A stretch of 64,000 bases of DNA, taken from positions 617,428-681,427 of the forward strand of contig NZ_SFCC01000001.1 in NCBI RefSeq assembly GCF_004214935.1. The letters run 5' to 3'. The stretch comes from Amycolatopsis suaedae (GTDB taxonomy: Bacteria; Actinomycetota; Actinomycetes; Mycobacteriales; Pseudonocardiaceae). Of the stretch, positions 38,383-48,004 are shown piece after piece. The position numbers were made by a program, and so were the translations under genes. Below the pieces are notes generated by a model. The model saw only the letters and a list, made by a program, of their open reading frames with translations. It ran no database searches and was not told the origin of the DNA. The first letter of the stretch is position 1, and each line of letters begins with the position of its first letter.

Positions 38383-38625
38383 AGCACGTGAAGGCCACCT
38401 TCATTACGTCTCATGTGGTGAAGGTGGCCTTCACACCAACCCAGCTGACCCGGCCACCACAACGGCACCGCCGGTCACACGAACGAGACCCCACACTCGC
38501 AGCCAACGGCACCATCCTGGCGAATCTCGCCACCAAGGTGCCCTTCGCAACAGCGCCGCGGCCGCGTTCACCGGACTTTGCCGGGACCCTGACGTCTCAC
38601 GTGATGAAGGTGGCCTTCACGTGCT
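38383..38625. repeat. 243-bp intergenic repeat element
   Basis: Fills most of the 295-base gap between the aminomutase and methyltransferase genes. The left end AGCACGTGAAGGCCACCTT (from 38383) folds into a perfect 16-bp hairpin with 38419-38434. The right end (38574-38625) is the long inverted copy, GACTTTGCCGGGACCCTGAC through GGTGGCCTTCACGTGCT. The interior is unrelated to that of the 5.9-kb copy and holds no recognisable gene. Confidence 0.75.
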
Positions 38626-38652
38626 TGGCCGCCAACCGCAGCCGCGGCCGCC

Positions 38653-39336
38653 TCACCGCGGCAAGGTGGCGATCTCCCACAGGCCCAGGGACTTGTCCGC
38701 GTAGGCCCCGTTCTCCTCGGTGCAGCCTTCGACCAGCACCGCCAGCGGCTCCGGGAAGCCGAACGGTTCCCGGCACAGGTTCAACGGCCGCCAGTCGCCC
38801 GTGCTGATGTCGGTGTTCGTCGTCAGCTCGGTGAACGTCGTGGTGAGCAGGTAGCGGGAACCGCTGCGCCGCAGGTTGTCCAGCGCCAGCCGGATGTCGG
38901 CGAAGCTCAGGTGCACCAGGCAGTCGCGGCACAGCACCGCGTCCGCCGCCGGAAGCGGATCACCGGTCAGATCCAGCACCCGGAACTCGTGCACCGGATC
39001 GCCGCGGAACCGCTCGGCGTTGGACTCCACCAGGTCGGCGACGATGTCGCCGCCGATGTAGCGGTCGAGGTCCAGCTCCGCCTGACTGAGCCAGCCGAAG
39101 TCACCACAGGGCAGGTCGAGCAGCGTCCGCACGCCGAACCGGCGGAGCAGGCCCGGCAGCTCGGCCCGCAGCCGCTCGGTCTGGGCGGCGACCGATCCCG
39201 GGCCGGACACCGAGGACGCGGTCCACATCCGGGACCGGTAGATGTAGGCGAACCGCTCCGGGTTCTCCATCGCCTCGATCTCGTCGGCTACCCGCCGGAA
39301 ATTGCGCTGCGCGGTGGTGATGGGCCGTTCGTCCAC
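38653..39336 (-). CDS. Class I SAM-dependent methyltransferase
   Basis: A 227-residue methyltransferase. Motif I is TLLDLPCGDFGWLSQAEL, motif II YIGGDIVADLV, and PAADAVLCRDCLVHLSFADI is motif post-II. The sequence DLPCGDFGW is typical of a family of small-molecule or sugar methyltransferases. No partner identifies its substrate. It reads toward the repeat element; the aldo/keto reductase is upstream on the same strand by about 10 bp of overlap-free spacing. Confidence 0.82.
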   Translation of the reverse strand: MDERPITTAQRNFRRVADEIEAMENPERFAYIYRSRMWTASSVSGPGSVAAQTERLRAELPGLLRRFGVRTLLDLPCGDFGWLSQAELDLDRYIGGDIVADLVESNAERFRGDPVHEFRVLDLTGDPLPAADAVLCRDCLVHLSFADIRLALDNLRRSGSRYLLTTTFTELTTNTDISTGDWRPLNLCREPFGFPEPLAVLVEGCTEENGAYADKSLGLWEIATLPR

Positions 39337-39345
39337 ACACCCATG

Positions 39346-40341
<996 letters not shown>

Positions 40342-40419
40342 CGTGTTCTCCTCACCTCGTCGAGCTGTCACCACGACCTTGCGCCCGGGACGAGCAGCCT
40401 GGAGAAGAGCGTTGATCGT

Positions 40420-40434
40420 GGGAGCGGCGCTCCC
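40420..40434. promoter_or_regulatory. Operator-like palindrome, AKR/XRE spacer
   Basis: GGGAGCG-G-CGCTCCC, perfect 7-bp arms, in the divergent spacer between the aldo/keto reductase and the XRE regulator. Confidence 0.5.
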
Positions 40435-40469
40435 TGGCTCACCCGCCGGCGACGCGCGACGATGGAGCC

Positions 40470-41306
40470 ATGCAACGCGACCAGCTCGCCGACTTCCTGC
40501 GCCGCCGCCGGGAGGCGATCCGGCCCGCCGAGGTGGGGATCGCCGAAGGTCCCCGCCGTCGCACCACCGGCCTGCGCAGGGAAGAGGTCGCCATGCTCGC
40601 CGGCATGTCGGTGGACTACGTCGTCCGGCTGGAACAGGGCCGCAGCAGCCAGCCCTCGCCCCAGCTGCTGACCGCGCTGGCCCGCGCGCTACGGCTGTCC
40701 GACGACGAGCGCGATCACCTGTTCCACCTCGCCGGCCACCAGCCGCCACCCGCCGACGGCACGGCCCGGCTGGCCAGGGCGGGCCTGGTCCGCATGCTCG
40801 ACCTGCTCGGCGACACCCCCGCGCTGGTGATCTCCGACCTGGGCGAGGTACTGGCCCAGAACCGGGCGGGCGTCCTGCTGACCGGCGACTACACCGGACT
40901 CACCGACGACCGGCGTTACCTGGTCTACCGGTGGTTCACCGACCCGGCGACCCGCGCCGCCCACCCGCCGGAGGACCACGAACGGCACGCCCGCCAGCAC
41001 GTCGCCGACCTGCGCGCGACCGTGGGCCGCAGGCCCGGCGACCCCGAGGTCACCGGGCTCGTCGAGCGGCTGCGGGACGCGAGCGCCGACTTCCGCCGCC
41101 GCTGGGCCGAACACGAGGTGAAGGTCCGCCGCTCGGACCGCAAGACCCTGCTGCATCCACGGGTCGGCCGCCTGGAACTGGACTGCGAAACGCTGGTCAC
41201 CCCGGACCAGCGTCAGCTGCTGCTCGTGTTCACCCCGGTCGACGCCGAAGCCCGCGAGCGCCTCGACCTGCTGCTGGTGCTCGGCGTCGAGGAGTTTCAG
41301 GCCTGA
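40470..41306 (+). CDS. XRE-family regulator with MmyB-like ligand domain
   Basis: A 278-residue regulator. Residues about 5-70 are a Cro/C1 helix-turn-helix (GLRREEVAMLAGMSVDYVVRLEQGRSSQPS), residues 90-278 the MmyB-like PAS-type domain thought to bind fatty acid or small ligands. Such genes are typically divergent from an oxidoreductase they repress, here the aldo/keto reductase. Its 3' end overlaps the next methyltransferase gene by 10 bp, convergent. Confidence 0.87.
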   Translation: MQRDQLADFLRRRREAIRPAEVGIAEGPRRRTTGLRREEVAMLAGMSVDYVVRLEQGRSSQPSPQLLTALARALRLSDDERDHLFHLAGHQPPPADGTARLARAGLVRMLDLLGDTPALVISDLGEVLAQNRAGVLLTGDYTGLTDDRRYLVYRWFTDPATRAAHPPEDHERHARQHVADLRATVGRRPGDPEVTGLVERLRDASADFRRRWAEHEVKVRRSDRKTLLHPRVGRLELDCETLVTPDQRQLLLVFTPVDAEARERLDLLLVLGVEEFQA

Positions 41307-42022
41307 CGGGCGATCCAGAGGCCGAGTGGGAAGTACGGGCTGGACACGAACTCCGCCGAGCACCCGGCCCGCGCGAACGCCTCCCGGTACTCCTCGTGCG
41401 TGAACAACGTGAGTTCCACCGCCTCGGTGAAGTCGGCCAGCCCGCGTTCGGCCTCGGCGACGGCGTAGTGCACCACCATGCGCGCCCGGTCGGCGCGGCC
41501 AGGAACGAGCGTGGAATGCGACAGCCGCACGATCGACCGGTCGCTCTCCCGGATGACGTCGGCGCCGGTGTAGCCGGACAGGAACTCGGCCGGGCCGTAC
41601 CAGGGCTCGACGACGACGAGCCCGCCGGGCGTGAGATGCCGCAGCAGCGAGTCGATCATCGCCGTCAGCTCGTCGACCGATTCCAGGTGCGGTACCGCGA
41701 ACATGCAGGTGATCACGTCGAACCGGCCGTCGAGGTCCAGCGCCCGCATGTTCGCCCGTACCCCGCGCAGGCCGGGCACCCGGCTGCGGGCCAGCGCCAG
41801 CATGTCCTCGGACAGGTCGACGCCCTCGACGTCGGTGAACAGCGTGGCGTACTGCTCCAGATGCAGTCCGGTACCGCAGGCGACGTCGAGCAGTGAGGAC
41901 GCCGCCGGGTTACGCAGCCGGGCGAGCCGGGCCACCTCGGCCGCCTCCCCCGCGTAGTTCTTTCCCCTGCCCCGCATGACGAGGTCGTAGACCTCCACGT
42001 AGCCGAGCTCGTACAGCGACAC
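41297..42022 (-). CDS. DesVI/TylM1-like SAM-dependent N-methyltransferase
   Basis: A 241-residue methyltransferase starting at GTG 42022 (GAGGGAAGG in ribosome position). The opening YELGYVEVYDLVMRGRGKNY, motif I SLLDVACGTGLHLEQY, and VVVEPWYGPAEFLSGY closely follow the N,N-dimethyltransferases of desosamine and mycaminose biosynthesis (DesVI, TylM1). No nucleotide-sugar biosynthesis genes are near. Together with the adjacent 42-residue peptide and the glycosyltransferase, methylation of an aminosugar or of the peptide N-terminus is possible; which is not decidable from sequence. Confidence 0.8.
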   Translation of the reverse strand: MSLYELGYVEVYDLVMRGRGKNYAGEAAEVARLARLRNPAASSLLDVACGTGLHLEQYATLFTDVEGVDLSEDMLALARSRVPGLRGVRANMRALDLDGRFDVITCMFAVPHLESVDELTAMIDSLLRHLTPGGLVVVEPWYGPAEFLSGYTGADVIRESDRSIVRLSHSTLVPGRADRARMVVHYAVAEAERGLADFTEAVELTLFTHEEYREAFARAGCSAEFVSSPYFPLGLWIARQA

Positions 42023-42110
42023 GGGACCTTCCCTCCCCCACACCCCCGACCGGCCGAGTGCACAGGTGGGGAGCCGGGACTCGACTCCCCACCCGGTCAA
42101 CACACTGCTA

Positions 42111-42126
42111 GAGGTCCGAGGACCTC
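42111..42126 (-). terminator. Small hairpin after peptide gene
   Basis: GAGGTCC and GGACCTC (7 bp) around two bases, 9 bases after the peptide stop codon and before the methyltransferase. It could attenuate read-through, as often seen after RiPP precursor genes. Weak, no U-run. Confidence 0.35.
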
Positions 42127-42135
42127 AGGCCTTGA

Positions 42136-42264
42136 TCAGGCGCACGAACCGTGGCTGCTGCTCGAGGAGCAGTAGGCGGCCACCGGCTCGAAGTACGACG
42201 TGGTGTCGCCGTGCGTCGTGAACTCGGCCTCGGGAACCTCGATACCGTTGATCATCTCGGCCAT
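42136..42264 (-). CDS. 42-residue RiPP-like precursor peptide
   Basis: A short gene with a strong ribosome site (GAAGGGAGA, 5 bases before ATG 42264). The product has an acidic, Cys-free N-terminal 28 residues (MAEMINGIEVPEAEFTTHGD then TTSYFEPV) and a C-terminal AAYCSSSSSHGSCA, with Cys at 32 and 41 around five Ser. That is the leader/core design of ribosomally made, modified peptides; Ser/Cys could become lanthionines, thiazoles or glycosylated residues. It lies between a co-directional NmrA-like gene and a DesVI-like methyltransferase. No LanB/C/M, YcaO or radical SAM maturase is adjacent, so the class is open. Confidence 0.7.
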   Translation of the reverse strand: MAEMINGIEVPEAEFTTHGDTTSYFEPVAAYCSSSSSHGSCA

Positions 42265-42459
42265 TGGATTCTCCCTTCAGAGTGACAATTCACCGCCCGA
42301 CGCGATGCCGCCTGAAATCAGCCGACACCATTTCGACCGGCCCGATAAATCTAACCCAGCCGAGGTCATTCGCTAAGTCAACCATTGGGCCGACAACCAC
42401 AGTTTTCGAAAAATGGCTCGACAAATAATGCCTGCAATTCGAACGTGCAATTCCGTGAC

Positions 42460-43230
42460 TCAGACCCGGCGCGCCAGCTGCCGCGCGGTGTCGACCAGGT
42501 AGTCGCCGAGCCCGCGCGCCGGCCTGCCGAGCAACTCCGCCACCACCGGCGACACCCGCCGTGCCGGCTCGGCGGTCACCCCGAACATGTAGCTCGCCCG
42601 CTCCGCCGCGTAGTCGCCGTCGTAGTCCGACCGGATCATCGTGACCCGCTGCATGTCCTGGTCGATCTGCACGAAGATCACCGGGCTGCCGTAGACCTCG
42701 GCGAAGGTCGCGCACGCCGGGGTCACCGGAACCACCTCCGGCCCGGTGAGCTCATGGACACGCCCCCAGTGCTCGCCCGACCGCACGACCTCGCCAAGCA
42801 CCGCCACGACGTCGGCCGCGTCGACCCACGGCGCACCACCCGGTTGCCAGGCCGCGTACACCGCCCCGGCGTTGACGAACCGGGCGCCCATGGCCAGTTC
42901 CTGCCCGAACGCCGCACACCGCAGCACGCACCAGTCACCGGACCGCCCGGTCACCTCCGCCTCGCGCTCGGCGATCCGGCCGCCGAACGTCGCCGGCTCC
43001 GCACCGTCGAGCAGGGAACCGGGCACGGACAACAACACCACCGCGACCTCGTCCGGCACCCCGGCGACCCCGGCCCAGGCCGGTGCGCAGGCATCGGCCA
43101 GCACGACGTCGGCCCCGGCCGGACCATCGGCCGCCGTCAGCAGCGGCGAGCCGGCGATCGCGGTGTCGAGCACCGCCCGCAACGCGGGCCGGACACCGGC
43201 GACGTGAACCGCGTGGACACCCTCGGGCAT
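42460..43230 (-). CDS. NmrA-like protein with degenerate cofactor motif
   Basis: A 256-residue atypical SDR starting at ATG 43230 with GGGGGA upstream. The C-terminal half (VHELTGPEVV ... APGRR-like tail, VVAELLGRPARGLGDYLVDT) is NmrA/TMR-like. The N-terminal GxxGxxG motif is replaced by VHVAGVRPALRAVL and there is no YxxxK, so it may not bind NAD(P) normally. It precedes the peptide gene by 195 bp on the same strand and is divergent from the glycosyltransferase. Confidence 0.65.
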   Translation of the reverse strand: MPEGVHAVHVAGVRPALRAVLDTAIAGSPLLTAADGPAGADVVLADACAPAWAGVAGVPDEVAVVLLSVPGSLLDGAEPATFGGRIAEREAEVTGRSGDWCVLRCAAFGQELAMGARFVNAGAVYAAWQPGGAPWVDAADVVAVLGEVVRSGEHWGRVHELTGPEVVPVTPACATFAEVYGSPVIFVQIDQDMQRVTMIRSDYDGDYAAERASYMFGVTAEPARRVSPVVAELLGRPARGLGDYLVDTARQLARRV

Positions 43231-43434
43231 CAATTCCCCCATCGCAGCACGAAAAACGCAGCCAATACTATCCCGGTAACCCATTCGGCCCGGCCAACCG
43301 GACGGTCGTCTGTTCGGTGGACGCATCCTGTAGTCCCAGTTGTCACCCCATGAGTTGACGTCGGCGCAGCAATTCCCGCCGGTAATGTCGTCCAGCGGGG
43401 GCGCCGTTCGCGTCTCGCCGAGGGGGAAAACGCC

Positions 43435-44724
43435 ATGCGCGTGCTATTCACTGTTTTCGCGTCGAGTTCACATTTCACGCTGCTGGTGCCGCTGGCGTGG
43501 GCACTGCGCTCCGCCGGACACGAGGTCCGCGTCGCCAGCCAGCCCGACCTCACCGGCGCCATCAACGACGCCGGACTCACCGCCGTCCCGGTGGGCGGCG
43601 ACCTCGACCTCGCCGACAGCATCCGCGACGCCAAACGTCCCGACGGAAGCTGGCCGGAGGAGACCTACCGGTTCGGCGAGACCGACCCGGCCAAACTCAC
43701 CTGGGACTACGTCCACGCCACCTTCGGCATCTACTCCGGCTTCGTCGGCGAATGGTTCAGCAACGACGAGGTGATCGCCGACCTCGCCGACTTCGCCCGC
43801 TTCTGGAAACCCGACCTCGTCATCTGGGACGCCCTGACCTTCGCCGGCCCGCTCACCGCGCGGCTGTGCGGCGCCGCCCACGCCCGCATGGTGTTCGGCG
43901 TCGACTACCTCGCCCAGATGCGGTCGGTGTTCCACCGGCTGGCCGCCACCCAGCCCGAGCACCTGCGCACCGACCCCCTCGCCCACTGGCTGGGGTACAA
44001 ACTCCGCCAGCACGCCCGGCCCGGCGAACCGACCCGGTTCGACGAGGAACTCCTGCTCGGCCAGGCCAGCATCGACCCGATGCCACCGTGGATCCAGCTC
44101 GACACCGGCATCGACTACCGCACCATGCACTACGTGCCCTACGGCGGCCGCTCCGGCTTCCCCTCCGCCGCACTCGAACCACCCCGAAGACCCCGAGTCC
44201 TGCTCACCCTCGGGCTCGCCAACCGCGCACTCGGCCTGCCCGCCCTCCCCCTGGCCGAACTGCTCGACGGAGTCGCCGGCCTCGACGTCGAGGTCATCGC
44301 CACCTTGGACCAGGGGCAGATCGACTCCGTGGCGGCGATACCGGACAACGTCCGGCCCGTCCCGTTCGTCGCACTCGACGTCGTCCTGCCGAGCTGCTCG
44401 GCGATCGTGCACCACCTCGGCACCGGATCGACCCTCGCCGCCATCGGCTGCGGCGTCCCCCAGCTGTGCGTCCGCGACACGATGCTGTTCTGGGGCGAGG
44501 ACGTCGTCGCGGCCCGGCTCGCCGACCGCGGCGCCGCCCTCGTCGTCGACGAACGCGAGATCACCGCACAGCTCGTGCACGACAGCCTCCACCGCATCGT
44601 CACCGAGCCCGCCTTCCGCGCCAGCGCCCTGCGCCTCCAGGCCGAAATGCGCACCTTCCCCAGCCCCGTACGGCTCGTACCCGAGCTGGAAGCCCTCGCC
44701 GCCGCACACTCCGTTACCTCATGA
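43435..44724 (+). CDS. EryCIII/DesVII-like glycosyltransferase
   Basis: A 429-residue GT-B (family GT1) transferase. MRVLFTVFASSSHFTLLVPL and RSAGHEVRVASQPDLTGAI form the acceptor domain; the donor-binding signature is LPSCSAIVHHLGTGSTLAAIG. The N-terminus and the 'WDALTFAGPLTARLCGAAHARMV'-type region match the activator-dependent macrolide/anthracycline transferases, which need a P450-like partner; none is in this window. Acceptor unknown; the neighbouring small peptide is a candidate. GAGGGGGAAA precedes ATG 43435. Confidence 0.8.
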   Translation: MRVLFTVFASSSHFTLLVPLAWALRSAGHEVRVASQPDLTGAINDAGLTAVPVGGDLDLADSIRDAKRPDGSWPEETYRFGETDPAKLTWDYVHATFGIYSGFVGEWFSNDEVIADLADFARFWKPDLVIWDALTFAGPLTARLCGAAHARMVFGVDYLAQMRSVFHRLAATQPEHLRTDPLAHWLGYKLRQHARPGEPTRFDEELLLGQASIDPMPPWIQLDTGIDYRTMHYVPYGGRSGFPSAALEPPRRPRVLLTLGLANRALGLPALPLAELLDGVAGLDVEVIATLDQGQIDSVAAIPDNVRPVPFVALDVVLPSCSAIVHHLGTGSTLAAIGCGVPQLCVRDTMLFWGEDVVAARLADRGAALVVDEREITAQLVHDSLHRIVTEPAFRASALRLQAEMRTFPSPVRLVPELEALAAAHSVTS

Positions 44725-44763
44725 CGTCTTGTCTTGCCGCCCCCAACAGGTAGGTTCACCCGC

Positions 44764-47337
44764 ATGGGAGCACGAGGGGGAACACGTGGTCGCGGCGCGT
44801 GGCGGGCAGCCCCCAGAGCCGCACTGTCCAGCCCGCTGACACTGGTCGTCGCCGGCGTCACCGCACTGCTGGCCTGTTTCCTCGCCTCGGCGGGCGTCCT
44901 GCACGCCTCCGCGGCAGGCGGCGCCACCGTCGCACACCAGGCCGACATCGTCTGCGCCGACGAGACCGGCCCGCAGTTCAACTGGACCCACGCCGACATC
45001 AGCTCGGTCGACCCGGCACTGGCCACGCTGCGCCAGGCCGCCGCCGAACACGGCTTCCCCGAACCCCGCATCGCGCTCTACACCCGCGACCACGGCTACG
45101 CCGAGTTCAACGGCGAGCAGCAGAAGGTCCGCTTCGGCTACACCGACGGCGGCATCGACCACCTCCAGCTGCTCGACGGAACCCGCGCACCCGGCCTATG
45201 GATGGGCACCGACCTGTCCCGCTTCGAAGGCATCCCGCTCGGTGTCCGCGGCCAGGGCGGCGCACTGCCTCCCATCGTCGGCATCTACCAGGACCTGCCC
45301 AACGCGCCCCCGGACTGGTGGTGCTCCCAGCAACGCCAGGCCGTCCAGCAACGCCTCGTCGACCCCTCCGGCGGCGCCATCGTCTTCGCCACCGACCGGC
45401 CCACCATGGACCGCACGGTGCGGGCTCTCGGCGGCAACCTCGAGGTCTTCAAGGTCACCTTCCCCGCCGAACCGCCACGCGACCTCGCCGAGGCATCCGA
45501 CCGTGTCCGCAGGGCCGAAGCCATGATCGCCGCGGTCCGCCCGAAACTCGAAGCCCAGAACCTCGGCCTGTTCGGCGCGTCGGCACCGTTCGCCCGCTCC
45601 GCCGAGATCGCCCAGCAGGCCGAGACCAACGTCTTCGGCTCGATCCTGCCGCTGGCACTGCTCAGCGTCGTCATCGGCGTCGCCGGCATGGCCACCGTCG
45701 CACTGCAGTGGTACCAGCGGCGGCACGCCCAGGTCCGCCTGCACTTCGCCCGCGGCTCCGGACCGCTCGCACTCGGCGGCCTCGCCATCGCCGAACTCGG
45801 ACCACCCATCGCCATCGGCGGCACGGCGGGCGCGGTGCTCGCGTCGGTCCTGCTCGACGTCTACGGGCCACCCGGCGTGGCCACCGCGGGCGCGCAGGTC
45901 CTCGCCGCGAGCGCCGCCGCCGTCGTGCTGGTGCTGTCCGTCGCCGTCCTCGGCGCCGTGGTCGCCGGCCGCGTGCACGGCGAATTCCAGCGGGGCCGCC
46001 AGCGCGCCCGGGCACGACGCTGGCGGCTGCTGCTGTTCGTCCCGTGGGAACTGGCCACCGCCACGCTCGCCGTACTCGGCTGGAACCGGCTGCTCACCAC
46101 GACCAGGCCGTCGCCGACCCTCAACCCGCTGCCCCAGGTCGACCCGCTCGGCCTGACCTACCCGGTGTTCGTCGTCCTCACCGTGGGCCTGGTCTCGGCA
46201 CGCATCGCCTGGCTGCTGCTGCGCCTGTCGCACCGCGCCCGCTTCTGGCGGGCACCCGCGCTCCAACTCGCCATCCGCAGGCTCGCCAGCGCCCGCGCCC
46301 CCGTCGTCGGCGTGCTGATCATCGGCGTGCTGGCCACCGGCACCCTCGCCGTCGGCAACAGCATCGCCTCCGGCCAGATGCACGCGCTCGACACCAAGTC
46401 CGGCCTGTTCACCGGAGCCAACTCCCGCGTCGACACCGAACACGCGCTCGGCGTCGGAACCCGGCCGCTGCCCGAACCACTACGCGACACCACCACGCTC
46501 GTCGGCGAACTCAGCGGCACCGGCAGCATCGTGCTCGTCGTCGACCCCGCCACGTTCACCCGCTACGCCTGGCTCGGCGACATCGACCGCACCCTGTTCG
46601 ACCGGCTCGGCACCCCGCGCCCGGACGGCATCCCGGCCCTGCGCGTCGGGCACACCCCCGGCCAGTCACCCGCACTCCCCGGCCTGCCCGCCGCGGCCCC
46701 GGTCGCCGATCTCGCCGCGTTCCCGCTCATCGGCAACAAACCGGGCTACGTCATCTCCCGCGCCTCGCTCACCGCCGACCAGCTCGACGACATTCCCAAG
46801 TGGACAGCCCTGTCCACCCTCGCCCTGCCCGAGCTGGTCAACGCACTGGACGCCGAGGACTTCGCCCACCCCAACGGGGTCAACAAGGCCGACGCACTCG
46901 ACGCGCTGCCGTTCCGGCTCGTCGAATGGACCTTCTCCTTCGTCATCCTCATCGGCGCCGTGCTCGGCACCGTCGCCGTGCTCGCCCTGCTCATCGCCGT
47001 CGAGGTCCGGCGCAGGCAGAACGCCCTGGCCGGCGCGCTGGTGCTGCGCATGGGCATGCGGCCCCGCGCCCTGCTCGGCAGCCACCTGCTGGAGGTCGGC
47101 GCCCTGGCCGGGGCGGCCGTGCTGACCGGCGTCGGCTGCGGCGTCGCCGTCGCGGCAATGGCCATGCCCCGCTTCGACCCGGCCCGCTGGCTGGCCCCGC
47201 GATCCGAGCTGCCCGACCCGACCCTGTTCGTCCTCGCCGTCACCGCCGTCGGCCTGCTCGTCGTCGCGGCCGCCGGAGCACTCGCGATGCGCTCGGTGCG
47301 CACCGCCGACACCGCGGAGCTGCTGCGTGCCCAGTGA
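44764..47337 (+). CDS. FtsX-type ABC transporter permease
   Basis: An 857-residue permease: one N-terminal helix, a ~250-residue extracytoplasmic domain, a first helix bundle (about 295-435), a second extracytoplasmic domain and a final three-helix FtsX bundle (about 720-850). The MacB/FtsX arrangement is typical of exporters of peptides, lipoproteins or antibiotics, or of mechanotransmission complexes. It starts the operon permease-ATPase-ATPase with overlapping genes, downstream of the glycosyltransferase by 39 bp, so transport of that locus's product is possible but unproven. ATG 44764 is chosen over GTG/ATG 44734. Confidence 0.8.
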   Translation: MGARGGTRGRGAWRAAPRAALSSPLTLVVAGVTALLACFLASAGVLHASAAGGATVAHQADIVCADETGPQFNWTHADISSVDPALATLRQAAAEHGFPEPRIALYTRDHGYAEFNGEQQKVRFGYTDGGIDHLQLLDGTRAPGLWMGTDLSRFEGIPLGVRGQGGALPPIVGIYQDLPNAPPDWWCSQQRQAVQQRLVDPSGGAIVFATDRPTMDRTVRALGGNLEVFKVTFPAEPPRDLAEASDRVRRAEAMIAAVRPKLEAQNLGLFGASAPFARSAEIAQQAETNVFGSILPLALLSVVIGVAGMATVALQWYQRRHAQVRLHFARGSGPLALGGLAIAELGPPIAIGGTAGAVLASVLLDVYGPPGVATAGAQVLAASAAAVVLVLSVAVLGAVVAGRVHGEFQRGRQRARARRWRLLLFVPWELATATLAVLGWNRLLTTTRPSPTLNPLPQVDPLGLTYPVFVVLTVGLVSARIAWLLLRLSHRARFWRAPALQLAIRRLASARAPVVGVLIIGVLATGTLAVGNSIASGQMHALDTKSGLFTGANSRVDTEHALGVGTRPLPEPLRDTTTLVGELSGTGSIVLVVDPATFTRYAWLGDIDRTLFDRLGTPRPDGIPALRVGHTPGQSPALPGLPAAAPVADLAAFPLIGNKPGYVISRASLTADQLDDIPKWTALSTLALPELVNALDAEDFAHPNGVNKADALDALPFRLVEWTFSFVILIGAVLGTVAVLALLIAVEVRRRQNALAGALVLRMGMRPRALLGSHLLEVGALAGAAVLTGVGCGVAVAAMAMPRFDPARWLAPRSELPDPTLFVLAVTAVGLLVVAAAGALAMRSVRTADTAELLRAQ

Positions 47338-48004
47338 ACCCGTCATCGAACTGGACTCCGTCGGCGTCGACTACCACACCGCCACCGGAACGGTGACCGG
47401 CGTGCATTCGGTGTCCCTCGCCGTCGCGGGCGAGGGAATGACCGTGCTCGCCGGCCCGTCCGGATCCGGCAAGTCGACGCTGCTGCGGGTGGCCGCACTC
47501 GTGGAACGGCCGACCCGGGGCAGCGTGCGGTTCGCCGGCGTCGACACCGCGGGCCTGCGCGACCGCGGCCTGCGCGCGCTGCGCCGTGACCGCGTCGGTC
47601 TCGTCTTCCAGCGGCCGACCGACAACCTCGTCGACTACCTCTCGGTGGGCGGCAACCTGCACGCCGCGGCCCGCTCGGCCCGCCGCGACTGCGACGCCGA
47701 GGCCATCCTCGACCGGCTCGGCCTGGCCGGCACCGCCGACTGGCACATCAGCGCACTGTCCGGCGGCCAGCAGCAACGGCTCGCGTTCGGCTGCGCGCTG
47801 GCACGCGGTTCCACGGTGATCCTCGCCGACGAACCGACCTCGCAACTGGACGACGCGTCGGCCGACCTCGTCCTGCGGACGCTGACCGACCTGATGGACT
47901 CCGAACACGCGATCCTGGTCGCGTCACACGACGACCGCCTCGTCGAACTGGGCGACCGTGTCGTCCGGCTCCGCGCGGGCAGGCTGGAAGGGCAGACGTC
48001 ATGA
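47327..48004 (+). CDS. ABC transporter ATPase (MacB/LolD-like), first
   Basis: A 225-residue ATPase starting at GTG 47327, overlapping the permease end by 11 bp. Walker A GPSGSGKST, signature ALSGGQQQRLAFG, Walker B VILADEPTSQLDD and switch His in VASHDDR are complete. LolD/MacB-type ATPases energise FtsX-like permeases. Confidence 0.9.
   Translation: MPSEPVIELDSVGVDYHTATGTVTGVHSVSLAVAGEGMTVLAGPSGSGKSTLLRVAALVERPTRGSVRFAGVDTAGLRDRGLRALRRDRVGLVFQRPTDNLVDYLSVGGNLHAAARSARRDCDAEAILDRLGLAGTADWHISALSGGQQQRLAFGCALARGSTVILADEPTSQLDDASADLVLRTLTDLMDSEHAILVASHDDRLVELGDRVVRLRAGRLEGQTS

Noticed and set aside
42136..42264. Assigning the 42-residue peptide to a lanthipeptide, thioamitide or linaridin class
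   Set aside because: No class-defining leader motif or maturation enzyme is present; only the general leader/core design is supported.
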